Source of the DNA: Bacillota bacterium
GTDB taxonomy: Bacteria; Bacillota; Clostridia; Christensenellales; SZUA-584
Length of the DNA stretch: 64,000 nucleotides
Direction: 5' to 3'
Assembly: GCA_023397655.1 (NCBI GenBank)
Contig: JAEWTW010000017.1
Span: 186,001 to 250,000 of the forward strand
This document shows, piece by piece, positions 26,357 through 34,676 of this stretch (positions are counted from its first letter, which is position 1; each line of letters starts with the position of its first letter). The notes under the pieces are model-generated. The model made no database searches. It was not told the origin of the DNA and saw only the letters and a program-made list of their open reading frames with translations. A program made the translations under genes and the position numbers.

Positions 26357-27553
26357 TCAGAGCATACCCGTGATTTTTTCCAAATCGTTGATCCAACCCG
26401 ATATTACGGCGCTGTGCTGTTCCAGCTTCTTCGGGTCCCTTTCATATCCCTGCAGAAGCTGATATTGATGCTGATAGTACTCCTTCAGCTTAACAATGCT
26501 CTTTTTAAGACTGGCCGCAGCGTCTGTGTCACGGTCAGCTGCCGCCGCCTCCAGCCGGACAATCGTCGCCTCAAACTGTTCCGCAGATTCCCCCACCGTC
26601 TTTTTGAAATCCCGCAGCACCCATTGCCGCTCAAAAACGTTGCGGCTTTTCCAGCCTTCACACTGTTCCCGGAAGGTGGACGCCGCACGCATAATCAGCA
26701 GCTGCAGCGCGGGCCAGTCGGTTGCCGACCTGTCCGTTTTCTCCTTTGAGCTGTCTTCTTTGTACAAACCGGCGTCAATCAGCGCATGAATGGAACTGAT
26801 CTCCATACCGTGATATTCCCGCGCGCGGACGACCGAAAGGGCAAACCCTGTGCCCGCTTCCTCAGCGCTCAAAATGTGTTTCCCGTTCATCGCGTAGAAG
26901 GCGTCGGTAGTCATCCCCATCTGGACAGCAATGACGCTGATCGCCTTCGCGGCGGTATCCGTTTTGACGAGGCCGGGACCAATCGCGTACGTATACACGC
27001 CGGTGTCCTCCAGTTCACCGGCGAGCGTGCTGCATAGCTCCACCTGCGCGGTTTTGAACACCTCATATGCGCCCATATACGGCGCGGCGCCGGAAGACGG
27101 CACAAATACGATAACGCCGCTGCCGCGCTCCTTCATCATGGGCAGGAACAGCCGTGTCAGCGTGAGCGGCGCGCGGAAATTCACAGCGTAGCTCTTATCC
27201 CAGTCCTCCATCGCCACAGCATCCACCGCGCCGATTGGTGTGACTGTCGCATTGTGAAACAGCACGTCCACAAACCCATATTGCTTAAGGGCATACCGGT
27301 GAAGCGCTTCCAGCTGCGCGTCGTCGCTGATGTCGACAGGACGAAATTCGGCACATCCTTGGCCGAACTCTGATGTCAGCGCCTGAAGCGCAGCCTCGCC
27401 TCGTGCAGTATCAATCTCAGCGATGATAACACGCGCTCCCAGCCAGCAAAATGCACGGGCAGCCTCAATACCGATCCCTCCGCCCGCGCCGGTCAGCAGC
27501 ACGGTTTTATCCTTCAGTATTGTTCGCGTCAAGCCGCTGGCCTCAATCAGCAT
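26357..27553 (-). CDS. SDR-family oxidoreductase with a long helical C-terminal extension
   Basis: A 398-residue protein. Residues about 10-255 are a classical SDR domain with TGAGGGIG for the cofactor, a VLFHNATVTPIG segment in place of the usual NNAG, and the catalytic region VPSSGAAPYMGAYEVFK with Tyr and Lys kept. The last 130 or so residues are predicted helical and charged (FEATIVRLEAAAADRD, SLKKSIVKLKEYY) and are not part of a normal SDR. The TTG at 27574 has no Shine-Dalgarno site; the ATG at 27553 follows GGAGGG. It lies 150 bases upstream of the giant gene in the same direction. Substrate and extension function are unknown. Confidence 0.8.
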   Translation of the reverse strand: MLIEASGLTRTILKDKTVLLTGAGGGIGIEAARAFCWLGARVIIAEIDTARGEAALQALTSEFGQGCAEFRPVDISDDAQLEALHRYALKQYGFVDVLFHNATVTPIGAVDAVAMEDWDKSYAVNFRAPLTLTRLFLPMMKERGSGVIVFVPSSGAAPYMGAYEVFKTAQVELCSTLAGELEDTGVYTYAIGPGLVKTDTAAKAISVIAVQMGMTTDAFYAMNGKHILSAEEAGTGFALSVVRAREYHGMEISSIHALIDAGLYKEDSSKEKTDRSATDWPALQLLIMRAASTFREQCEGWKSRNVFERQWVLRDFKKTVGESAEQFEATIVRLEAAAADRDTDAAASLKKSIVKLKEYYQHQYQLLQGYERDPKKLEQHSAVISGWINDLEKITGML

Positions 27554-27637
27554 CAATATCCCTCCATATAACAATTTTAAACAGTGTATTCTATCACATT
27601 ATGCCAAAAAGGGATACGAAATTAGATACTGTTTGTT

Positions 27638-27666
27638 TTGAAAAGACGAGGACGCTGTAATATATA
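27638..27666 (+). promoter_or_regulatory. Candidate sigma-A promoter of the creatininase-family gene
   Basis: TTGAAA at 27638-27643 and TATATA at 27661-27666 have a 17-base spacer. The start codon is 39 bases downstream. Confidence 0.55.
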
Positions 27667-27705
27667 TACCGTGATATGGAAATGCTTATTTCGAGGTGAT
27701 CAATC

Positions 27706-28425
27706 TTGTATTACGCTTACATGTTTCCGGACGAACATATCACTGCCCAGCAAAACGGCTTGCCGCTGGTGCTGCCGCTGGGTAACATCGAATACCACGG
27801 CGCCCACAGTGTCTGCGGCACTGACATCATCATTACGGAATCCGTAGCACGCCTGCTGGAGCAGGAGTCGGATATCGTTCTGGCACCCACATTCAGCTAC
27901 GGCCCCTCCAGCTATGCGGCATCCGGCCCGGAGAAGGGCACTATTCATGCTGATATGGATGTCTATGAACAGTTCATGAAAGGCATACTGCGCGCTTTTA
28001 TTGAAGGCGGCTGGAGCAGTATTTACATCCTCATCCATCACCAGTACGATATGGAGATTGAGTTCCCCATGACGCTCGCCTGCATGAAAGCAGCCAAACA
28101 GATATTTTTTGAAATGATGGAAACGCAGCAGGGACGCGGCTGGTTCGCCCAGTCCGTCGATCTGGCCAGCGTGCTTGCCAGGATGAACGCCGTCAAAGTG
28201 CTGCCCGTATTGAGCCGAGAGGTGCAGGAAGCCGTTGGATATGATCATGCCGGAAAAGTGGAGTGTTCGCTGCTCGCCGCGCTGCGGCCGGATATCATGC
28301 TGGTTGACGACAGAAAAATAAAAGGCGGCGAATGGTTTGCCCAAAGCGCCGCCGAATACTCAGTCGATTATGGCAAGCACATACTGGATATGTGCCTTGA
28401 AGATCTTAAAAAGAAAATTGTTTGA
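27706..28425 (+). CDS. Creatininase-family amidohydrolase-like protein
   Basis: A 239-residue member of the creatininase/creatinine amidohydrolase family, which are metal-dependent hydrolases acting on cyclic amides or formamides. The N-terminal metal-binding motif is LPLGNIEYHGAHSVCGTD (Glu, His and Asp ligands), and a second His pair is in YILIHHQYD. Family members include creatininase, MftE and ArfB-type enzymes, so the substrate is open. The start is TTG at 27706, with GAGGTG 7 bases upstream. It ends 3 bases from the convergent prenyl synthase gene, with no terminator between them. Confidence 0.8.
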   Translation: MYYAYMFPDEHITAQQNGLPLVLPLGNIEYHGAHSVCGTDIIITESVARLLEQESDIVLAPTFSYGPSSYAASGPEKGTIHADMDVYEQFMKGILRAFIEGGWSSIYILIHHQYDMEIEFPMTLACMKAAKQIFFEMMETQQGRGWFAQSVDLASVLARMNAVKVLPVLSREVQEAVGYDHAGKVECSLLAALRPDIMLVDDRKIKGGEWFAQSAAEYSVDYGKHILDMCLEDLKKKIV

Positions 28426-28428
28426 GGC

Positions 28429-29421
28429 TCAATTGTCTAACGCGTAGCCGTGAAAACTCATGTCCAGCAGCTCACCCAGCATGTCTCTTCCGCGTGATTC
28501 CGGCAGCCGGTTTAATACGCGCTCGGCCTTGGCTATGTATTTCGTCAATACGGATCGCGTCTTATCGATGCCTTCGGTATTTCGAACCAGGCTTACCATC
28601 TGAAGCAGATCCCTCTTCGAAACCTTTTTACCGCCGGGTACGCTCAGGATACCCTCAAGCTTTTTCATGACCGATGAATCCACGGTTGCCGCCAGTATCA
28701 CCGGCAGCGTAATGACGCCTTCCTTTAAGTCGTTGCCTGCCGGTTTACCGGTGGTGTCCGCGCTTTCCATGATATCCAGCAGGTCATCTTTAATCTGAAA
28801 CGCGATACCATAATAACCGCCGAAACGCGCTGCCAGTTGCACCTGATCATCACTCAGTCCGCCGAGATGAGCCCCTGCGGCACAGGAAGCTGCAAACAGC
28901 GCTGCTGTTTTGCGGCTGATGCGCGACAGGTATGTTTTAAATCCGGGTACCTTGCCTCGTCCACGAAACTGCTCGACTTCTCCTACGCAAACCTCTTCGA
29001 TCGCTCTCGCCAGTCGTTTCATATATTCCACCGGCAAACCGGCCGCAGCCAGAGCAAGTATCGATTTCACGTAAAGATAATCCCCGGTAAACACCGCCGT
29101 ATTCACGCCTTCCCGCGCGTACACGGTAGGCTGGTTTCGCCGGAGCTGCGAGTTATCGATGATATCGTCGTGCACCAGCGTGGCGGTGTGCAGCAGCTCG
29201 ATGCTGATGGCCGTGCTGATCACTTCTTCACGGTGATACTCTCCCATCATCGACGACGCGATGGTCATCGCCGGGCGCAGTCTTTTTCCGCCGCTGTTGA
29301 TCAGTTCGACAGACAGTTTGTCCAGATATGAATTTACGCTCTTGTGCGATTGAAACTGTCCGAGCATATTCTGCTCGAACAGTTCCAGTTCAGCCTTCAA
29401 AGCGGGTATGTTTTCCCACAC
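28429..29421 (-). CDS. Polyprenyl diphosphate synthase (heptaprenyl/hexaprenyl type; DmkB-like by context)
   Basis: A 330-residue trans-isoprenyl diphosphate synthase that builds the quinone side chain from FPP and IPP. The two Asp-rich motifs are DDIID (85-89) and DDLLD (212-216), and the substrate-binding GGKRLRP is at 44-50. No bulky residue near the first motif suggests a short product, so a long-chain product fits. The start is GTG at 29421, with GGAGGG overlapping the end of the NDH-2 gene. It follows ndh by 19 bases, so the two are co-transcribed. In Listeria the corresponding dmkB gene supplies demethylmenaquinone for extracellular electron transfer. Confidence 0.85.
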   Translation of the reverse strand: MWENIPALKAELELFEQNMLGQFQSHKSVNSYLDKLSVELINSGGKRLRPAMTIASSMMGEYHREEVISTAISIELLHTATLVHDDIIDNSQLRRNQPTVYAREGVNTAVFTGDYLYVKSILALAAAGLPVEYMKRLARAIEEVCVGEVEQFRGRGKVPGFKTYLSRISRKTAALFAASCAAGAHLGGLSDDQVQLAARFGGYYGIAFQIKDDLLDIMESADTTGKPAGNDLKEGVITLPVILAATVDSSVMKKLEGILSVPGGKKVSKRDLLQMVSLVRNTEGIDKTRSVLTKYIAKAERVLNRLPESRGRDMLGELLDMSFHGYALDN

Positions 29422-29440
29422 GATATATGAACCCTCCGGG

Positions 29441-31372
29441 CTATTTGATCTTCGGCATACGGTTTCCGCCGAAAATCAGTGTGAGGCGGCCGTTCTTTTT
29501 GGTCGCATCCCAGACTCTGCCCAGATACGGAAGCACCCAATGATCCAGACCGAAGGCACGCCCCGCGCCCGCGGCCATGGCGATACCGGCAAACAGCATC
29601 CACCAAGTGGTATCGTACATACCCGTCGTCGTCACAAACATCGCGATAAGCCCCAAGGACGCTATTGAAGACAGGAACGTAAACGTACCAGAGAATATAG
29701 CGAGGCCGACAAGTATCTCGAGTATAACGATGAATATCTGGAAGAACATCGCCCAGCCATCGGTGGCCAGCACCCATCCGTTGACGATCCAGTCCACCAG
29801 GAAGAACTTGATACGGAACGTCATAGAGCTGTCCGATTTATCAAGGAATATCCCCAGCCAGCTCCAGTCGATGTTGATGAGATGCTGTACAGCGGTCGCT
29901 GCGCCGTCCGCGGCACCCGCTGCGGCACCGGTAGCCGTTGCGGCTGCATCCGCGGCACCTGCCGCCGTTGCGGCGGATGTGCCGTCAGCACCGCCGTAGC
30001 CCAGGAACGCGGCCAGTTTCGGATCCGTCATCCAGCCTTCCAGTATCTTCTTCAACCCCTCATAGAACCAGGTCCATCCCAGGAACAGACGCAGCGGCAC
30101 CAGCCACCATGCCTGAACCTTCTTCGTATAGTTTCTCTGCAGGAAACGCTTGTGCTGCCTGCGCTCCAGTATCTCGTCGCAGAGATACTTCCAGACACCG
30201 GACAGCCCTAATATACCGTGCAGATAATGCATGTTGACGATATACTTCGTAATGAGCGAAATCCAGCGGCCCGGGCGCACGCCCATCAGGTCTGCCACTG
30301 CGAAGTAGTTGCCGATGGACACCATCACGCCGTGCAGCTTTACCTTGACCGGTTTCAGCTCTTTTCCGCGCATGTCAGCAATGATGTTGTGCGCCGCACC
30401 TTCCGCGGTCTGCAGCGCCGTTTCCACCATGGCCGGATATGCTTTACCTTTTTCGTCCATCAGCGCACCCACGTCGCCGATCGCGTAGACGTTTTCGTAC
30501 TTTGTACGGCAGTATTCATCCACGCAGAGACGCCTTGCGCCGGCTTTATCGAGCCCCACCATGCATTCAACATCTTCGGATGCGCGCACTCCAGCCGCCC
30601 AGATCAACGTATGGGTGCCGATCGTTGTGCCGTTGCCGAGATCGATGGACTCCGCTGTTACATTTTTGATAGCGGTGGACAGTATGATCTCGATACCCAG
30701 CTTGTTTTCCATGTAATCGTGAGCCCGCTTGCTGTTGATGTCGCACAGGTTGCTCAGCACACAGTTGAGCATGTCGACCAGCACGAGACGGACTTCATCG
30801 CGCCCGATGCGGTGCTCGCGGCAAAGCTTCTTTATCCACTGACCGATCTCGCCGATCATCTCCACGCCGGTAAAGCCCGCACCGCCAACGACGAATGTCA
30901 GCAGAGCTTTACGTCGGTCCTTATCCGTCTCCTTCGCCGCTTCAAAGAAGCACCGCTCAATGTGTTCGCGGATCTTCATGGCATCGCCGACCGACCATAG
31001 CGGGAAGCCGTTCTCTTCCAGGCCGGGGATACCGAAATAGTTCGGCGTTGAGCCGACCGCCATAATCAGATAATCATATGGATATGTATGAGTTCCGGAT
31101 AAAACCTTCTTATTTTCAAACTCAAATTTCTCAATGCTGTCCAGCACCACGTTAACGCGGGTATTTCTGAATATTTTACTGAGCGGCACCTTAACAGCAT
31201 CTTCACCCACCCTGTTTCCAGCCACTTCATGGATCTCCGTCAGCAGTGAATGGTAAGGGTTCCGGTCGACGATGGTGATTTCGATATCGTCTCTTCTTCC
31301 CATCTTGTGAAGCCGTAAGGCCGCTTCAATGCCGGCATATCCGGCGCCGACAATGACAATTTTCTTTGGCAT
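29441..31372 (-). CDS. ndh2: Type II NADH dehydrogenase fused to a C-terminal DoxX-like membrane domain
   Basis: A 643-residue flavoprotein. Residues 1 to about 400 are NDH-2, which passes electrons from NADH to quinone without proton pumping: FAD site IVIVGAGYAG (5-14), NAD-binding FVVGGAGFTGVEMIGE, and the conserved YAIGDVGAL near 300. From about residue 435 on there are several membrane segments (VPLRLFLGWTWFYEGLKKI and others) of DoxX type. An Ala/Gly-rich linker interrupts that part. The ATG at 31372 follows GGAGGAG. The membrane fusion resembles Ndh2 of the Listeria extracellular electron transfer locus; I infer that role from the neighbours. Confidence 0.88.
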   Translation of the reverse strand: MPKKIVIVGAGYAGIEAALRLHKMGRRDDIEITIVDRNPYHSLLTEIHEVAGNRVGEDAVKVPLSKIFRNTRVNVVLDSIEKFEFENKKVLSGTHTYPYDYLIMAVGSTPNYFGIPGLEENGFPLWSVGDAMKIREHIERCFFEAAKETDKDRRKALLTFVVGGAGFTGVEMIGEIGQWIKKLCREHRIGRDEVRLVLVDMLNCVLSNLCDINSKRAHDYMENKLGIEIILSTAIKNVTAESIDLGNGTTIGTHTLIWAAGVRASEDVECMVGLDKAGARRLCVDEYCRTKYENVYAIGDVGALMDEKGKAYPAMVETALQTAEGAAHNIIADMRGKELKPVKVKLHGVMVSIGNYFAVADLMGVRPGRWISLITKYIVNMHYLHGILGLSGVWKYLCDEILERRQHKRFLQRNYTKKVQAWWLVPLRLFLGWTWFYEGLKKILEGWMTDPKLAAFLGYGGADGTSAATAAGAADAAATATGAAAGAADGAATAVQHLINIDWSWLGIFLDKSDSSMTFRIKFFLVDWIVNGWVLATDGWAMFFQIFIVILEILVGLAIFSGTFTFLSSIASLGLIAMFVTTTGMYDTTWWMLFAGIAMAAGAGRAFGLDHWVLPYLGRVWDATKKNGRLTLIFGGNRMPKIK

Positions 31373-31880
31373 AGCTCTCCTCCCCAACATTAAAATAACA
31401 AACCGTCCCAACAGGCAAATAACGCAGAAAACCGCACCGCTGACGTATCAGAACGGCATTCGCATTCGACCTTGTTTAGCGGTCAATATTATCATAATTC
31501 ATCCGGCATTTTTTTAACCGCAGTCAGTACAATCTGTACGCTAACAACGGCAGGCTTGCTGGATGATATTACGTTCATAAAATCATCAGAAAAACACCAA
31601 ATATCTGGGCAGTACCCCTACATTTCTCTGACTTTAATATGATATCAGAACGATTCCTAAAAGTAAATGATATACTTTTCACGATCTCATACAATTTTGA
31701 TACAGTTACTAGTAGATTTAAATCTATTTTTTTAAATAATTCCATAAAAATGTATATATGGCTAACAATTCTTTATTGAAAGTCCTTATGAATAGTGTTA
31801 TAATCGACAAATCCAAGATAACCCTACATAAAACGGTGGTATCTGGATAAAATAGTCATAAACTTTTTGGGAGGGTAGTA
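31373..31880. other. 508-bp divergent intergenic region, ndh2 to lipoprotein gene
   Basis: AT-rich non-coding region between the two divergent halves of the electron transfer locus. It holds the rightward promoter at 31776-31804 and a small inverted repeat GTACA-ATC-TGTAC at 31527-31539. I see no ORF with a Shine-Dalgarno site and no clear Rex or Fur box. A leftward promoter for ndh2 is expected here, but I could not place one with confidence. Confidence 0.6.
31776..31804 (+). promoter_or_regulatory. Strong sigma-A promoter of the PplA-like lipoprotein gene
   Basis: TTGAAA at 31776-31781 and a perfect TATAAT at 31799-31804 have a 17-base spacer. The leader to the ATG is about 70 bases, with GGGAGGG before the start. 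Confidence 0.75.
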
Positions 31881-32987
31881 ATGAAGAAATTTCTATTAGT
31901 CATGTTGGTATCAGTTATGGTACTCGCAATGGCTCTCGCAGGTTGCGGCGGCAACAAAACGCCGGAAACGCCTGCAGCGACGGAGGCTCCTGCTGTGACG
32001 GAAGCTCCTGCTGCTGAAGAGAGCCCGGCTGGCGAAGAGCCTGCTGCTGCGGGCGCTGTTAAGACGGGTCTCGGCTCTGTGATCAGCATTGCGAAGTCCA
32101 CAGCCGCTTCGGCTGATGCGCCGGCTCTGGCCGAAGCTGACATCGTTTCCGCTGCGGTAACGCTGGATGCAGATGGCAAGATCCTCAATGTCAAGATCGA
32201 CATGACCCAGTCCAAGGTCAACTTTGACGCTGCTGGTCAGCTGACGACGGATACTTCCGCCGAAGTGAAAACCAAAGTTGAACTCGGCGACGAGTATGGC
32301 ATGAAGGCAGCTTCCGGTATCGGCAAAGAATGGTACGAACAGGCTGCGGCTCTGGAAGACTGGATGGTCGGCAAGACGATCGACGAAGTGATGGCGATGG
32401 AACTGTCTGCAGAAGGCACCCCCGCTGACGCTGACCTGACCTCTTCCGTGACTGTTCACGTTGGCGATTATCTGGCAGCTGTCAAAAAGGCTGTTGATAA
32501 CGCGAAGGATTTTGGCGTAGCTGTTACCGGCATGACCAAAACCGGCCTTGGCAACGTGGTTTCCATTGCAAAGTCTGCCGGCGCTACGGCTGAAGCCGAA
32601 GGCGCTGCTCAGACGGATGACGTGATGATGGCTGTGACCCTTGACGAATCCGGCAAGATCGTGGGCGTTGTTCTTGACACCGCTCAGGTTAAAATTGGCG
32701 TGGATGCGAAGGGTGCTATCACGAGCGATCTGACTGCTGCTCTGAAGACCAAGGTTGAGCTTGGCGACGAGTACGGCATGAAGGCAGCATCCAGCATCGG
32801 CAAAGAATGGTACGAACAGGCTGCGGCTCTGGCCCAGTGGATGATCGGCAAAACAGTTGATGAAGTTGCCGGTATGGAGCTGTCCGCAGAAGGCACCACG
32901 GCTGATGCCGACCTGGCTGCTTCTGTCACGGTTCACGTAACCGACTACATCAAGGCGCTGCAGAAAGCGGCTGCCAACGCTGACTGA
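31881..32987 (+). CDS. PplA-like lipoprotein with two tandem flavin-attachment-type domains
   Basis: A 368-residue exported lipoprotein. The lipobox is LAGC with Cys22, then a low-complexity Ala/Glu/Pro/Thr linker to residue 60 that would span the wall. Two repeats follow, about 61-205 and 220-363, each with KTGLG, a VELGDEYGMKAAS segment, IGKEWYEQAAAL and a C-terminal D-L-x-x-S-V-T motif (Asp185-Thr191 and Asp344-Thr350). The spacing matches the ApbE target pattern D-x-x-[ST]-G-A-T, so the Thr residues are candidate FMN sites. The layout matches PplA of Listeria, a diflavinylated electron carrier. An ApbE gene follows. Flavinylation is inference. Confidence 0.8.
   Translation: MKKFLLVMLVSVMVLAMALAGCGGNKTPETPAATEAPAVTEAPAAEESPAGEEPAAAGAVKTGLGSVISIAKSTAASADAPALAEADIVSAAVTLDADGKILNVKIDMTQSKVNFDAAGQLTTDTSAEVKTKVELGDEYGMKAASGIGKEWYEQAAALEDWMVGKTIDEVMAMELSAEGTPADADLTSSVTVHVGDYLAAVKKAVDNAKDFGVAVTGMTKTGLGNVVSIAKSAGATAEAEGAAQTDDVMMAVTLDESGKIVGVVLDTAQVKIGVDAKGAITSDLTAALKTKVELGDEYGMKAASSIGKEWYEQAAALAQWMIGKTVDEVAGMELSAEGTTADADLAASVTVHVTDYIKALQKAAANAD
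32061..32969 (+). repeat. Internal tandem duplication of the lipoprotein gene
   Basis: The two encoded domains start at codons 61 and 220 (period about 477 bases). They are nearly identical over VELGDEYGMKAAS and IGKEWYEQAAAL, and more diverged at their N-terminal parts. Confidence 0.85.
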
Positions 32988-33010
32988 TTAGCTTGCTCAT
33001 TAGGAGTCAA

Positions 33011-33045
33011 TCCCTCCAAAGCGATTTGGAGGGATTTTTCTTTTT
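33011..33045 (+). terminator. Terminator after the PplA-like lipoprotein gene
   Basis: A perfect 10-bp stem TCCCTCCAAA/TTTGGAGGGA with loop GCGA, then TTTTTCTTTTT. It may be partly read through to apbE, which starts 127 bases later. Confidence 0.9.
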
Positions 33046-33171
33046 GCGGAAACGAAAATACTGTGAAATGTTCTTCTGTTTACTTTCTATTTGATTTAAG
33101 GTAAAGTTGAAAATGTGCGTTATGCGCAGCGAACAACAGTGAGTGTTAATCATAGTATACGGGGTTACGGA

Positions 33172-34260
33172 ATGAAAAAAGCAATTATACTTCTGCTGGC
33201 GGTTTGCATGCTCGTCTCTTCGGCCGCTGGATGTCAGAAGAACAATAAATTTCAAAGCAACTTTATGGACACGTTTGATACCGTCGTCATCGTAATGGCT
33301 TATACGCAGACGGAAGAGCAGTTCGATGAGCTTCTTGGCATTGCTCATGATGAGTTTTTAAATATGCACAAACTATTTGATATCTATCACGACTACGACG
33401 GCGTCAACAATGTGAAAACGATCAATGACAACGCCGGTGTTCAGCCCGTGAAGGTGGATTCTCATATCATTGAGCTTATCAAGCTGGCAAAAGAGTGGTA
33501 TGAGAAGACCGACGGTACGATCAATATCGCTATGGGTGCCGTGCTGTCCATCTGGCACGACTACCGCGAGGCCGGTATCGACGACCCGGGCAGCGCTCAG
33601 CTCCCGCCTATGGATGCATTGGAGGCCGCCAGCCAGCACACCGATATTGATAATGTCATCGTAGACGAAGCAGCCTCCACCGTATACCTATCGGATAAGG
33701 ATATGCGGCTTGATGTAGGCGCAGTCGCCAAGGGCTATGCGACCGAAGTCGTTACCAATATGCTGATCGATAAGGGCTATAACTCTGTGCTGATCAGCGC
33801 CGGCGGCAATGTACGTGCAATCGGACATCCGCTGGACGGTAAGCGTGTGAAATGGGGAGTGGGCATCAAAGACCCGGACAGCCCCCTCGCCGGTTCTGTC
33901 GATGAATCAAACCTGCTGGATGTCGCTTTTGTAACGGACCTTTCCGTGGTGTCCAGCGGCGTTTATGAAAGGTTCTACACGGTGGACGGAAATCAGTATC
34001 ACCATCTGATCGATCCGGTCACGCTGATGCCTGCCGATTATTACAAAGCTGTCACTGTAATGACGAAAAACTCCGGCATAGCCGACCTTCTTTCCACCGC
34101 TCTGTTCCTGATGCCGCCGGATAAAGCTGTTGATTTTGCGGAAAACCTTGAAGGTGTTGAAGCCCTTTGGGTAATGCCGGACAACGAGCTGATGATGACC
34201 TCAGGCATGAAACCGCTGCTTCGCGATCTGGGCGGCGCTACCGCTGAGAAATCATCCTGA
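33172..34260 (+). CDS. apbE: FAD:protein FMN transferase, ApbE/FmnB-type lipoprotein
   Basis: A 362-residue secreted lipoprotein: signal MKKAIILLLAVCMLVSSAAG, then lipid-modified Cys21. ApbE enzymes split FAD and attach FMN to Thr/Ser of extracytoplasmic proteins. Family motifs present are the N-terminal FMDTFDTVV, the DVGAVAKGYATE segment, SAGGN, and the late metal-binding HLIDPVT with the threonine/serine-rich region after it. I chose the ATG at 33172 because it gives a proper signal peptide; the Shine-Dalgarno site (GGGG) is weak. Its direct neighbour is the PplA-like lipoprotein, its likely substrate, as for FmnB and PplA in Listeria. Confidence 0.92.
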   Translation: MKKAIILLLAVCMLVSSAAGCQKNNKFQSNFMDTFDTVVIVMAYTQTEEQFDELLGIAHDEFLNMHKLFDIYHDYDGVNNVKTINDNAGVQPVKVDSHIIELIKLAKEWYEKTDGTINIAMGAVLSIWHDYREAGIDDPGSAQLPPMDALEAASQHTDIDNVIVDEAASTVYLSDKDMRLDVGAVAKGYATEVVTNMLIDKGYNSVLISAGGNVRAIGHPLDGKRVKWGVGIKDPDSPLAGSVDESNLLDVAFVTDLSVVSSGVYERFYTVDGNQYHHLIDPVTLMPADYYKAVTVMTKNSGIADLLSTALFLMPPDKAVDFAENLEGVEALWVMPDNELMMTSGMKPLLRDLGGATAEKSS

Positions 34261-34278
34261 TTTGTTCTGTATAAAAAC

Positions 34279-34317
34279 GGCGGTGGCCTTAAAGCTGTTT
34301 GCATTAAGGTCACCGCC
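34279..34317 (+). terminator. Hairpin after apbE
   Basis: A long stem GGCGGTGGCCTTAA paired with TTAAGGTCACCGCC, with a short following T stretch (TATTTAAA). A plausible but not classical terminator. Confidence 0.5.
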
Positions 34318-34345
34318 TATTTAAAAATGTTTGAAGCTGATTAAT

Positions 34346-34453
34346 CTATTCCTCTTCCTCATCGTCCGGCTCTGACGTCTGTCCGGCCGTTTCTTTTGAC
34401 GGCTGCGGGCTGTGCGTCAGAAAATACTCGTACAGATAGTTTGTGTCAGTCAT
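34346..34453 (-). CDS. 35-residue acidic peptide, translationally coupled to the XRE regulator
   Basis: A short ORF starting MTDTNYLYEYFLTHSPQP and ending in an acidic tail (EPDDEEEE). Its ATG overlaps the stop region of the upstream XRE gene (ATGACTGA), and the GGGAGG Shine-Dalgarno site lies inside that gene, which is typical of coupled genes. I do not recognise a family. The position as third gene of a DUF2975-XRE operon suggests a modulator or ligand of that pair, but this is inference. Confidence 0.6.
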   Translation of the reverse strand: MTDTNYLYEYFLTHSPQPSKETAGQTSEPDDEEEE

Positions 34454-34661
34454 CCTCATCCTCCCTGAATTCTAAAATATCCCCGGGCTGGCAGTCAAGC
34501 TCCACGCAGATCGCATTCAGCGTCGAGAAACGTATGGCTTTAGCCTTCCCCGTTTTCAATATAGATAAATTGGCCTTCGTAATACCCACCTTATCCGAAA
34601 GATCGTTGAGCGAGATTTTTCTTTTGGCCATCATGACATCAAGGTTAACGATAATTGCCAA
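34446..34661 (-). CDS. XRE/Cro-CI family regulator (YozG-like)
   Basis: A 71-residue protein that is nearly all helix-turn-helix. The HTH runs through ISLNDLSDKVGITKANLSIL, and the ending VELDCQPGDILEF is typical of the short YozG/Xre group. This group is usually encoded next to a DUF2975 membrane protein, as here. It probably represses its own operon through the palindrome at 35182-35191. It starts 15 bases after the DUF2975 gene. Confidence 0.9.
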   Translation of the reverse strand: MAIIVNLDVMMAKRKISLNDLSDKVGITKANLSILKTGKAKAIRFSTLNAICVELDCQPGDILEFREDEDD

Positions 34662-34676
34662 TGCGATCCTCCCATC

